A DNA stretch of 64,000 bases from JBBDMC01 sp963775235. Its GTDB lineage: Bacteria; Pseudomonadota; Alphaproteobacteria; Rhizobiales; Kaistiaceae. Below the pieces are notes generated by a model, which was not told the origin of the DNA, did not search any database, and saw nothing but the letters and a program-made list of their open reading frames with translations. Each line of letters begins with the position of its first letter. Position 1 is the first letter of the stretch. Below are positions 27,352 through 37,269 of this stretch, one piece after another. A program made the translations under genes and the position numbers. The stretch is taken from assembly GCA_963775235.1 (NCBI GenBank), contig CAVZHY010000002.1, forward strand, positions 248,001 to 312,000, in the 5' to 3' direction.

Positions 27352-28390
27352 TCAGACCCGAAACAGGCCGCGCTTGGCGAACAGCGGTGACTTGCCGATC
27401 GAGCGACGGCGGCGCTTCGTGATAGCGGACGCCACGCGCGCGACCTTGTCGGCTGACCCGAATATCAGCGGCGTGCGGCGGTGAAGGCTGTCCGGCACCA
27501 GGTCGAGGATGCGGCGTTCGCCGTCAGTCGCCGCGCCGCCGGCCTGCTCCACGAGGAACGCGATCGGAAAGGCCTCGTAGACGAGCCGCAAACGGCCTTC
27601 GCGGTAGTCAGGGCGTGAATCGCGCCGGATACAGGAAGATGCCGCCGCGTACCAGCACCCGGTAGGCTTCGGCCACCAGCGAGGCGATCCAGCGCATGTT
27701 GAAGTTGCACCCGCGCGGCCCCGTTTCGCCGGCAACCAGGTCATCGACATAGTCACGAATGGCAGCGTTCCAGTGCCGGTAGTTGGACGCGTTGATGGCG
27801 TATTCGCGCTGCCCTTCAGGAATGTGAACCGCCGCACGCGTGAGCACGAACCGCCGGCTCTTGCGGTCGAGCGTGAAGACCTGGGTGCCCTCCCCGACGG
27901 TCAGCGCCAACGCCGTCTGCGGTCCGTAGATGACAAAACCGGCAGCACGTTGCGCGGTTCCGGGCTGAGCGAAGGTTGCTTCAGGCGTTTCCCGGGCGGG
28001 CAGGATTAGAAGATCGTGCCGATGGTGACATTGGTCTCGATGTTGGATGAGCCGTCGAGCGGATCAATGGCGACGGCGAGTGGCGCTGCGTCTTTCAAAG
28101 ACGATCGCCTCTGCCGCTTCTTCGGATCCGACAAAGGCGACGGGCGCCTCCTTCAGGGCCGAAACGAACAGGTCGTGGGCGCGCAGGTCCAGCGCCTTCT
28201 GCTTGTCGCCACCGCCGCCATCCCCGACGACGGTCGCCATCCCACCGTCAATTTCTCCGTCGGCAATGCTGTCGGCGACCTCGATGCCCACTTTCGCAAT
28301 CGCCGTGAGCGTGGCGACGACCGTCAGGCGATCGCCCACACTGCCGGCCCATTCAGCGAGAAAATCCTCCAGTGCCGCGTGGCCTGTCAT
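27352..28390 (-). pseudogene. cbbF: Fructose-1,6-bisphosphatase class I (CbbF), three frameshifts
   Basis: Starts at ATG 28390 with AGGGG 7 nt upstream. Three indels break it: +1 near 28093 (in GAAAGAC, before D-A-A-P-L-A-V-A-I-D-P-L-D-G-S-S-N-I-E), -1 near 28007 (TTCTAATC should read F-S-I-L-P-A-R-E), and +1 near 27622 (before D-S-R-P-D-Y-R-E-G). Correcting these gives about 345 residues with the metal motif DPLDGSSNIE, the YGPQTALALTVGEGTQ block and GCNFNMRWIASLVAE. It dephosphorylates FBP (and perhaps SBP) in the Calvin cycle. First gene of the operon, divergent from cbbR. Confidence 0.88.
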
Positions 28391-28454
28391 CGTTCGCCCC
28401 TGTGGGAATTGCGAGGGCCTTTTGCCGCTCTCTTTTTTCACTCCCCACGCGGAC

Positions 28455-28491
28455 AATATAATCGCTTGGCACCGTAAGTGAATTTGCATTA
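28455..28491 (-). promoter_or_regulatory. Candidate cbb operon promoter and CbbR (LysR) box
   Basis: In the 112-bp gap between cbbF and cbbR, reading toward cbbF: -35-like TTCACT (28482-28477), 16-nt spacer, -10-like TATATT (28460-28455). A T-N11-A/TNA-N7-TNA half-site, TAATGCAAATTCA (28491-28479), overlaps the upstream edge of the -35. This is where CbbR boxes sit in other cbb operons. The same stretch holds an ATAAT/ATTAT dyad that may span the cbbR promoter. Position and motif are seen; binding is inferred. Confidence 0.45.
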
Positions 28492-28502
28492 TCTTTCTCG
28501 CC

Positions 28503-29486
28503 ATGAAAGATTCTCTTAAACCGGTGCTCCCGCACGTGACCCGTCGGCAGTTGCGTGCGTTCGTGGCGGTGGCCGAAAGCGGGTCGATTTCGCAAGCGGC
28601 TCAAATACTTGGCGTCACACCCCCGGCGGTTTCGCTGCAGATGCGCCAACTCGAGGCGGCTGCCGGGCTGCCGCTGCTGGACCGCGGCAAGGGTGGGATG
28701 CGGCCGACCGACGCAGGCCTCATTATTCTCCGCGCGGCCGGGGCGGTCGAAGGATCGATGGCGGCATGCGCGGAAGAACTGGCGGCGGTGGCGGGCGTCG
28801 AGCGGGGGCGCGTCGCCGTCGGCGTCATCAGTACCGCCAAGTATTTCGCACCGCGCGCCCTCGCCATGTTTTCGCGGGAGCATCCGGGCGTCGACATCAG
28901 GCTTGTTGTCGGCAATCGCGACGTGGTGGTGACCGCGCTCCGCGAGTTCACCATCGACTTCGCCGTCGCCGGGCAGCCTCCGGAGGACATGGCGATGGAC
29001 CGGGTTGCCATCGGCAACAACCCCCACATCATCATCGGGCCGCCCGATCATCCGCTTGCCGAAAAGCACAGGATTCCACTGGCGCGGTTCGCCGGCGAGA
29101 CCTTTCTGCTGCGCGAGGAGGGGTCCGGTACACGGGCGGTGATGGAGCGCCTTTTCTCCGAATCCGGCCTCAGCCCGCATATCGGAATGGAAATCGGCAG
29201 CGACGAGACGATCAAGCAGGCGGTGATGGCCGGCCTCGGCGTTGCCCTGATTTCGGCGCACACCGTGGCGGCGGAGTTGGAAGACGGTCGACTGATCGCG
29301 TTCGACGTACCGGGGCTGCCGATCGTCCGGCAGTGGTTCGTGACGCGGCGGACGGAGCGGCAACTGCTGCCTGCGGCGCAGGCGCTGTGGGAGTTTTTCG
29401 AAAGACGCAGTGCCGACTACCTGCCGGCGGCTCCCGGCCCCTCGCGGGGTCGCCGACGGGCTGCGGCTGTAAAGAGGGCGGGCTAA
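28503..29486 (+). CDS. cbbR: LysR-type regulator of the Calvin operon (CbbR)
   Basis: A 327-residue LysR protein. The helix-turn-helix (TRRQLRAFVAVAESGSISQA, then TPPAVSLQMRQLEA) covers residues 14-60, followed by a periplasmic-binding-like effector domain (GVISTAKYFAPRALAMF, LREEGSGTR, KQAVMAGLGVALIS). The sequence matches CbbR-type regulators (the YFAPRAL and GSGTR blocks), and it is divergent from cbbF by 112 bp. It would activate the cbb operon in response to a metabolite such as RuBP or NADPH (known from other CbbRs). The C-terminal Arg/Ala-rich tail is unremarkable. Confidence 0.92.
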   Translation: MKDSLKPVLPHVTRRQLRAFVAVAESGSISQAAQILGVTPPAVSLQMRQLEAAAGLPLLDRGKGGMRPTDAGLIILRAAGAVEGSMAACAEELAAVAGVERGRVAVGVISTAKYFAPRALAMFSREHPGVDIRLVVGNRDVVVTALREFTIDFAVAGQPPEDMAMDRVAIGNNPHIIIGPPDHPLAEKHRIPLARFAGETFLLREEGSGTRAVMERLFSESGLSPHIGMEIGSDETIKQAVMAGLGVALISAHTVAAELEDGRLIAFDVPGLPIVRQWFVTRRTERQLLPAAQALWEFFERRSADYLPAAPGPSRGRRRAAAVKRAG

Positions 29487-29637
29487 GGTGTGAACGGCCG
29501 CTCGAAGACGCCATGGGGCAACTTCCCGGGGCGGACACGGCCATGAGCGGACACGGCTCGCGCCGTGCTGCGGGTTCACTGCTTGCGTTCGCCGCTGCCA
29601 GCCAATTGACAGCTTCCCCGTGCGACACATTTTGGCC

Positions 29638-29973
29638 ATGAAAATGAATCTCAGACGCTTGGCCATTGCCGGCATCGCCGGTGCCTCGCTACTGTCGTTC
29701 GGTCCATTGGCGGCCCGCGCGGAAAACGACGGTGACCTCGACCATGACCGTGCGCGAGACCTTTACGAGCACGGCGAAATCAGGGCGTTGGCCGACATCC
29801 TGCACGTCGTCGGCCGAGAGATGCCGGGGCAGGTCGTGGCGGTCGACCTCGTCAATCAGAACGATAGATGGATCTACCGGTTCCAGATCGTCACCGCCGA
29901 CGGCCGCCGCCGGTTCGTCGACGTTGACGCCGGGGCGGCGACGTTGATCGAAAGCGGGGACAACAATCCGTGA
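29638..29973 (+). CDS. Small exported PepSY-domain protein
   Basis: A 111-residue protein with a signal peptide (residues 1 to about 25, ending ARAEN). The mature part is one PepSY-like domain: ILHVVGREMPGQVVAVDLV, WIYRFQIVTADGRRRFVDVDA. PepSY proteins often sit with two-component systems and cation- or electron-related membrane proteins and modulate a partner outside the cytoplasm. Its stop overlaps the response-regulator start by 4 nt, so it is part of the same transcript. Starts at 29620 (GTG) or 29644 (ATG) are also possible. An 11-bp direct repeat, GCGGACACGGC, at 29531 and 29547 lies upstream. Confidence 0.8.
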   Translation: MKMNLRRLAIAGIAGASLLSFGPLAARAENDGDLDHDRARDLYEHGEIRALADILHVVGREMPGQVVAVDLVNQNDRWIYRFQIVTADGRRRFVDVDAGAATLIESGDNNP

Positions 29974-30636
29974 AGGTCCTTGTCGTTGAAGACGAGCCGC
30001 GGATCGCGACGGATGTCGCCACGGCCCTCAAGGCGGCAGGCATGGCCGTGGACGTGGTGACGGACGGGGAAGAGGCGTGGTTCCGCGGCGATACCGAGAG
30101 CTACGACGCGGCAATCCTGGACCTCGGACTGCCGAAGCTTGACGGGCTCACCGTGCTGAAGCGGTGGCGGGCGAACGGCGACCGGTTTCCCGTTCTGATC
30201 CTGACCGCGCGGGGCGTCTGGACCGAACGGGTCGAGGGCATCAACGCCGGCGCCGATGACTACCTCCCGAAGCCGTTCGAGATGGAGGAATTGGTCGCCC
30301 GGCTGCGCGCGCTACTGCGCCGCTCGGCCGGCCAGGCGGCCCCGGTGCTGAACGTCGGGCCGTTGTCGCTCGACACACGCCAGATGCGCATCTCGCTTCG
30401 CGGCAAGCCGGTGGCGCTGTCGCCGCTCGAATACCGGCTGCTGGCGTTCCTCATGCACCATGCAGGCCGCGTCGTGGCGCCGACCGAACTCGCCGAACAC
30501 CTCTACGATTTCGGGCAACGATCGCGACCCCAACGTGATCGAGGTGATCGTGGCGCGTCTGCGCCGCAAGCTCGGCAGCGACGTAATCGAAACGCGGCGC
30601 GGCTTCGGCTATCTCGTCCCGGGCAACGAGGCATGA
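29970..30636 (+). pseudogene. OmpR/PhoB-family response regulator, one frameshift
   Basis: The receiver domain (residues 1-120) has phospho-acceptor Asp 51 in AAILDLGLPKLDG and the switch Lys in KPFE. The winged-helix domain is intact to HLYDF. One extra G at about 30513-30515 then shifts the frame. Without it the protein reads F-G-N-D-R-D-P-N-V-I-E-V-I-V-A-R-L-R-R-K-L-G and closes with GFGYLVPGNEA and a TGA at 30636, about 221 residues in all. As sequenced, the frame runs on without a stop into the kinase, making a false 666-residue fusion. It pairs with the kinase that starts in its stop codon (ATGA). Confidence 0.88.
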
Positions 30637-31970
30637 AGGGCGGTTCGATCCGCCTTCGCCTGTGGTCGGCCGCCGCCCTCTCGATCCTGATTGCCCTGAC
30701 GGTTGCCGGTGTCGGGCTGCGCTACCTCTTCGAACGTCACGTCGAGCGCCGCGTCGAAAGCGATTTGAGCGCCGATCTCATCCAGCTGATCGGCGCGACA
30801 AGCTACACCAACGGGACCATGCAGGTCGCGCCGATATTCCCCGACCCGCGCATGGAAACGCCCCTTTCCGGCTACTACTGGCAGGTCGAGGACCTGGCGA
30901 CCGGGACGCTTGTCCGGTCGCGCTCCCTGTGGGATTCCGCCCTCACCGTGCCGCAGCAACCGGATGGCGCCCTGCATCACTACGAGATCAGCGGGCCGCG
31001 CGGCACGCTCCTGGTGACGGTGGCGCGCACGATCGCGGATCCCGGCGGACGCTCTTTCCGCGTAACGGTGGCCGAGGACCACCAGACCGTTGAGGAATCC
31101 GTCACCCAATACATGCGGGAACTGTGGCCGTCCCTTGCGTTGCTTGGCGCCGTGCTGCTCGCGGCGATCTTCGTGCAGATCACGGTCGGCCTTGCTCCGC
31201 TGGAACACCTGCGCGCCGCCGTGCGCGAAGTGATCGCGCGGCGCTCGACCCGCCTGGAGGTGGCCGCCCCACGCGAGGTGCAGCCGCTGGCCGACGAGAT
31301 CAACCGGCTGCTGGAGGCGCAGGAGAAGGCCCTGGCGCGGGCGCGCTCAAGCGCCACGGACCTTGCCCACGGCCTCAAGACGCCGCTGCAGGTGCTCTCG
31401 GCCGACATCCGGGCCTTGCGCAACAAGGGCGAGGCACAGCTGGCCGATGATATCGAGCGCAGCGCCGGCGCCATACGACGGCACGTCGAGCGAGAGCTGG
31501 CGCGTGCCCGCCTGGCACCGGGGGTGTCGGGCGCAGTGGAATGCCGGGTCGCGGAAACCGCCGCGCGCGTCATCTCGGTTGTCAAGCGCACGCCCGGCGG
31601 CGAACGGCTGGCGTTCTCGGTGGACGTCCCGGAAGACCTGACCGCCCCGATCGACGAGGGTGATCTCTCCGAGGTGCTCGGCAACGTGATCGAGAACGCG
31701 GCACGGTTCGCCCGGTCGTCGATCCGCGTCCGCGCCTGGGTCAACGGCAATGGCGCGACCATAACCGTCAGCGACGACGGGCCCGGCATTGCCGACAGCG
31801 ACAAGGTGGCCGCCTTGTCGCGCGGCGTTCGCCTCGACAGCAACGGCGGCGGCACCGGTCTCGGTCTTGCGATCGTTTCCGACATTGTGGCTGCCTACGG
31901 GGGCGAGCTGACGATGGCGGACGCCGGCCCGGGCCTGCAGGTCACGATCTCGTTGCCGCGGCAGGCGTAG
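30633..31970 (+). CDS. Sensor histidine kinase
   Basis: A 445-residue membrane kinase. TM1 is near residues 10-30 (LWSAAALSILIALTVAGVGL) and TM2 near 165-190 (LALLGAVLLAAIFVQI), flanking a periplasmic sensor loop of about 130 residues. The H-box is TDLAHGLKTPLQVLS, the N-box NVIENAARFA, and the G-boxes SDDGPGIADSD and GGTGLGLAIVSD. The ATG at 30633 overlaps the reconstructed regulator stop, so this is the true start. The kinase is convergent with, and 11 bp from, the RnfD/FNR-ApbE-FMN module, which is its likely target set. Confidence 0.9.
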   Translation: MKGGSIRLRLWSAAALSILIALTVAGVGLRYLFERHVERRVESDLSADLIQLIGATSYTNGTMQVAPIFPDPRMETPLSGYYWQVEDLATGTLVRSRSLWDSALTVPQQPDGALHHYEISGPRGTLLVTVARTIADPGGRSFRVTVAEDHQTVEESVTQYMRELWPSLALLGAVLLAAIFVQITVGLAPLEHLRAAVREVIARRSTRLEVAAPREVQPLADEINRLLEAQEKALARARSSATDLAHGLKTPLQVLSADIRALRNKGEAQLADDIERSAGAIRRHVERELARARLAPGVSGAVECRVAETAARVISVVKRTPGGERLAFSVDVPEDLTAPIDEGDLSEVLGNVIENAARFARSSIRVRAWVNGNGATITVSDDGPGIADSDKVAALSRGVRLDSNGGGTGLGLAIVSDIVAAYGGELTMADAGPGLQVTISLPRQA

Positions 31971-31981
31971 CGCCGGGCGGC

Positions 31982-33493
31982 TCAGGCAAATCCTGGAAAG
32001 AAATCGACCTTGATGCGCGACCGGCGCACCCCCATCGTGCGCAGCGTGTGGCGGAGTGCTTTCACCATTGCCTGGGGACCGGAGATGTAGAAGGTCCGCT
32101 GACGAAAGTCGGGGATCGTTTCTCGCACCAGCCGTGCGTCGATGTAGCCGCTGTACTGGCCCGGTTCGGCACCGTGCGCGACGGCGTAGAAGGTGGGGAT
32201 GCCGAGCTTGCGCCTGGCAGCATCGAGCACGTCGCGATAGGCGATGTCCTGTTGGCGCTCATTGCCATAGAGCACCACGATCGGGCGCGTTTCGCCGCTG
32301 TCGATGAGATACTGCAGCATGCTGCGGAACGGGGTCATGCCGATGCCGCCGGCAAGGAAGGCAAGCTTGGCGTGGGGATCGGCCGGCAGGGTGAAGCTGC
32401 CGGCGAGCTGGGAGGCGTAAATGGTGTCGCCCGGCGCCATGGCGCCGAGAGCGCGCTTGAAGGCGCTCGCGGTCGGGTAGAACTTGACGCCGAGGCGAAC
32501 GGAATCCTCCGTCGGCGCCGAGGCAAGCGTGAAGTACCGCCGGTTGCCGCGGTTGTCGGGATGATCGAAGCCCAGCGTCCATTCCAGATATTGTCCCGCT
32601 TCGAACGCAAGCTTGCGATGCGGTTTGAAGATGAAGTCATAGGTGTCGGAGGCGGCCCGCTCGATATGCTCGAGGGTGAGCAAGAAGCGGCCCTTCGGGC
32701 TCACCGCGTAGGCGAAGAGATTGCCGATGACGAGCGCGAGTTCCGGCGTGAAGTAGAACGAGCCAATGTGGACGCTCGGCGAAAACAGGAACCCGACCAG
32801 GGCCCCGAAGGCCAGACGCGGCCAGCGCATCGTCGGCGCCGTCAGCGGCTCGGTGAGCATGACGAACGCAAAGAAGAAGAGCGGTGAGTAGAGCAGTGTC
32901 TGGTTGAGCGCGGCGCCGTATTGCGACGGTGCGGTGGTGACGAGCGTGGTCGCCAGATCGACGAGCACGAAAGTCGCCACGAGGTCGTAGCGCTGCAGCT
33001 TGCGAACGAGCAGCAGACCGCCGAGCAGCACGAAGGGCAGGAGTGGCACGTTGCCGCCGACCCACCAGCTGGCCGGCTGGCCGAGCAACAATCCCGGCAG
33101 CAGGACGCCGAAGGCGGCGGGGTTGAACACGTGCTTTCTGCCGACGGCGAAGATGAATTTCGACGCCATGGCCCAGACCGAGGCGAAGACGAGTACGCCA
33201 ACGCCTTTCAGGTCGGAGGCCGTAACCGGGTCGAGAATGAGGACGAGAATCAGGGCGGTGATGTACACCGACTCCTGGTTGGCCGGCACCTCGAATACGT
33301 AAGTGAAGGCCTTGTTGGTGAGCCAGCAGGAGGCGAGGATCACGACGCCGGAGAACGCAAGCGCGGTCGGCTCTTGCGGCATCACGTGGACGAAGCCGAG
33401 GAGGAACGCGACCGCGACCAGCGCTCCGAGGTAGTAGAGCACCAGTCGGTACATGGTGATGTGATCAAGGATTTGGTCGATCTTTTTCATCAT
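31982..33493 (-). CDS. NQR2/RnfD-type membrane protein fused to a ferredoxin-NADP-reductase-like domain
   Basis: A 503-residue fusion. Residues 1 to about 265 have multiple membrane helices of the NQR2/RnfD/RnfE family, with NQESVYITALILVLILDP early on and a family-type flavinylation region near FVMLTEPLTAPTMRWP, where the Thr in EPLTAPTM may carry covalent FMN. Residues about 275-503 form an FNR domain: FAD-binding RRYFTLASAPTE and NAD(P)-binding FLAGGIGMTPFRSML with the C-terminal FYISGPQAMV. It probably moves electrons from cytoplasmic NAD(P)H through the membrane to flavin outside. It overlaps apbE by 4 nt. Confidence 0.88.
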   Translation of the reverse strand: MMKKIDQILDHITMYRLVLYYLGALVAVAFLLGFVHVMPQEPTALAFSGVVILASCWLTNKAFTYVFEVPANQESVYITALILVLILDPVTASDLKGVGVLVFASVWAMASKFIFAVGRKHVFNPAAFGVLLPGLLLGQPASWWVGGNVPLLPFVLLGGLLLVRKLQRYDLVATFVLVDLATTLVTTAPSQYGAALNQTLLYSPLFFFAFVMLTEPLTAPTMRWPRLAFGALVGFLFSPSVHIGSFYFTPELALVIGNLFAYAVSPKGRFLLTLEHIERAASDTYDFIFKPHRKLAFEAGQYLEWTLGFDHPDNRGNRRYFTLASAPTEDSVRLGVKFYPTASAFKRALGAMAPGDTIYASQLAGSFTLPADPHAKLAFLAGGIGMTPFRSMLQYLIDSGETRPIVVLYGNERQQDIAYRDVLDAARRKLGIPTFYAVAHGAEPGQYSGYIDARLVRETIPDFRQRTFYISGPQAMVKALRHTLRTMGVRRSRIKVDFFPGFA

Positions 33494-34233
33494 GGCTCAC
33501 AAAAGGCCGCAAAACCGCTGGTCAGCGTGGCGCGGCCGTTGGCGTGGACGACATAACCCTCCAGGTCAGGCATTTCCTCGATGTAGTAGATGCCGTCCTC
33601 GCCCATGGCGAAGGCGGCGGTTGCGAAGCGATCCGCTTCGAGAACGTCGGGTCCGATCACCGTGAGGCTGACGATGTCGACGATGGGTTGTCCGGGCGCA
33701 TGCGGATTGTAGATGTGCTGCCCGCGGGCGTAGGTGCCGGACGTCGCCACGCCGCGCCCGCGCGGATAGACGACCTTGATGATCTCGGCGTCGTTGAAGG
33801 GGCTGCGGATACCGACGCTCCACTCCTGCCCGGCTGCGTTCTTGCCCGCGGAGTGAACGTCCCCGCCTGCCTCGATGAAGAAGTCGCGGGCCCCGGCCCG
33901 CGCGGCAACCGCGCCGGCCTTGCCGATCGCCCAACCCTTGACAATGCCTGAAGGATCGAGCGAGCCGTCGGGTTTGCGAATATCGAAGTACCCGGACGTC
34001 TGCCGTTTGGTCTTTTCTGCAAGCAACAATACTTCACGCATCTCGGTGCTGTACCCGGGTGGGGCAAGACATCCTCGATTGATCGCCGAAATCTCGCTGT
34101 CGGACCGGTAGGTACTGAAGCGACGATCGACGTCGGCAAGATATGCGAACACGTCTTCGAGGACCGCATCACCGGAGGCGTCGACGACTTCGACGGTGAC
34201 CGGCATCCCCATCAAGAGACGCGTCTCGCGCAC
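33490..34233 (-). CDS. apbE: FAD:protein FMN transferase (ApbE)
   Basis: A 247-residue flavin transferase that attaches FMN covalently to Thr/Ser in partner proteins. Family motifs: RFSTYRSDSEISAINRG, DPSGIVKGWAIGKAG, FFIEAGGDVHSAG and VATSGTYARGQHIYNPH. No signal peptide or lipobox is obvious, so it may act in the cytoplasm or be exported by an unseen route. It lies between the FMN-binding protein (1-nt overlap) and the RnfD/FNR fusion (4-nt overlap), both of which have plausible flavinylation sites. Confidence 0.93.
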   Translation of the reverse strand: MRETRLLMGMPVTVEVVDASGDAVLEDVFAYLADVDRRFSTYRSDSEISAINRGCLAPPGYSTEMREVLLLAEKTKRQTSGYFDIRKPDGSLDPSGIVKGWAIGKAGAVAARAGARDFFIEAGGDVHSAGKNAAGQEWSVGIRSPFNDAEIIKVVYPRGRGVATSGTYARGQHIYNPHAPGQPIVDIVSLTVIGPDVLEADRFATAAFAMGEDGIYYIEEMPDLEGYVVHANGRATLTSGFAAFCEP

Positions 34234-35027
34234 TACGCTTTGGCCTGCCGCAACGCCTCGTCGAGTGACCGGATGAAGCCCTCACTGGTCAGCGTGGCGC
34301 CAGAGATGATGTTCACGTTGGCGCTCTGAGCCGTGACCACCTCATTGCGCAGCATCGGCAGCGCAGCGCTGTTGATGCGAACCGATGTGCGACGGTCATT
34401 CGGATAGCGAAGAACGTTGATCGACGCGAGCCTGCCGTCCTGAACGACCGCCTGGATCTGCATGAGTCCGTAGAAGACGTTGACGACCGGACCGGTGTAG
34501 GTGCCGTCGGTGAAGGCTCCGCGCCTTACGGGGGCGGGGTCGGCCTGCGCCAGGAGGGCGGACGTGGTCTGGTTGTCGAAGGTCGGACGCGGGTGCGGCA
34601 ACGGGGTGTCGACCGGTGGCGAAGCGCTGGTCTGGTCCTGCTGCGCGGGCGGAGCGTTGTCGCTGCTGGTGGCGGCAGGCGGCGCGGACGCCTGCGGCTC
34701 CGCCGGCCGGGGGGCCGGGGCGAGCGCAGCCATCTGCGTCGGGGCGGCGGGCTTCGGCAGCGGCGGCGGCTCGGTCGGGGTGTCCGCGGTCGGCGACGGG
34801 CTCGGTTCGGGCTGGTTCGCCGGCGGCGTCACTGCGTCACCGGTGACGAAGGGCACCGGCCTGGCCGGAGGCGCTGGCTCCGTGGACGACGCCGGGGCGG
34901 CGAACTGGCCCGTCTGGTCGTTGGCGGTTGCAGGCAGGGCGGCCAGCGGAGCCTGCCCACTCCATTGGCCCCACACGTAGCCGGCCGAGGCGGCGATAAC
35001 GACGAGAGAAAGAGCGACCTTTTTCAT
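34233..35027 (-). CDS. Exported proline-rich FMN-binding-domain protein
   Basis: About 264 residues. An N-terminal signal anchor (MKKVALSLVVIAASAGYVWG) is followed by about 130 residues of low-complexity Pro/Ala/Glu/Thr sequence, then a C-terminal FMN_bind domain (FTDGTYTGPVVNVFYGLMQI, NIISGATLTSEGF). The SGATLTS motif is the target type for ApbE flavinylation on Thr. The Pro-rich linker would hold the flavin domain away from the membrane in the periplasm. The start is ATG 35027 with AAGAAC/GAAAG-type sequence upstream; the open frame continues 12 codons further. First gene of the three-gene electron-transfer operon. Confidence 0.85.
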   Translation of the reverse strand: MKKVALSLVVIAASAGYVWGQWSGQAPLAALPATANDQTGQFAAPASSTEPAPPARPVPFVTGDAVTPPANQPEPSPSPTADTPTEPPPLPKPAAPTQMAALAPAPRPAEPQASAPPAATSSDNAPPAQQDQTSASPPVDTPLPHPRPTFDNQTTSALLAQADPAPVRRGAFTDGTYTGPVVNVFYGLMQIQAVVQDGRLASINVLRYPNDRRTSVRINSAALPMLRNEVVTAQSANVNIISGATLTSEGFIRSLDEALRQAKA

Positions 35028-35170
35028 GTTCGGATATTCCAGGACGACAGGGGTTGTCACCACCTCGCGACTACGGCTGCAGTGTGCGAGGTTTTAGCTG
35101 ACAACGGCCTGTCAGGCCTGAGACGCTTCGGCGCGCGAACCGGCCCACCGATTCCGGGCCCGGAACCGGC

Positions 35171-37256
<2,086 letters not shown>

Positions 37257-37269
37257 CCTTGTTCCGTGG

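Noticed and set aside
29606..29634. TTGACA followed by an AT-rich block as a sigma-70 promoter for the PepSY gene
   Set aside because: The -10 would lie only a few bases before the start codon and no good hexamer fits the spacing.
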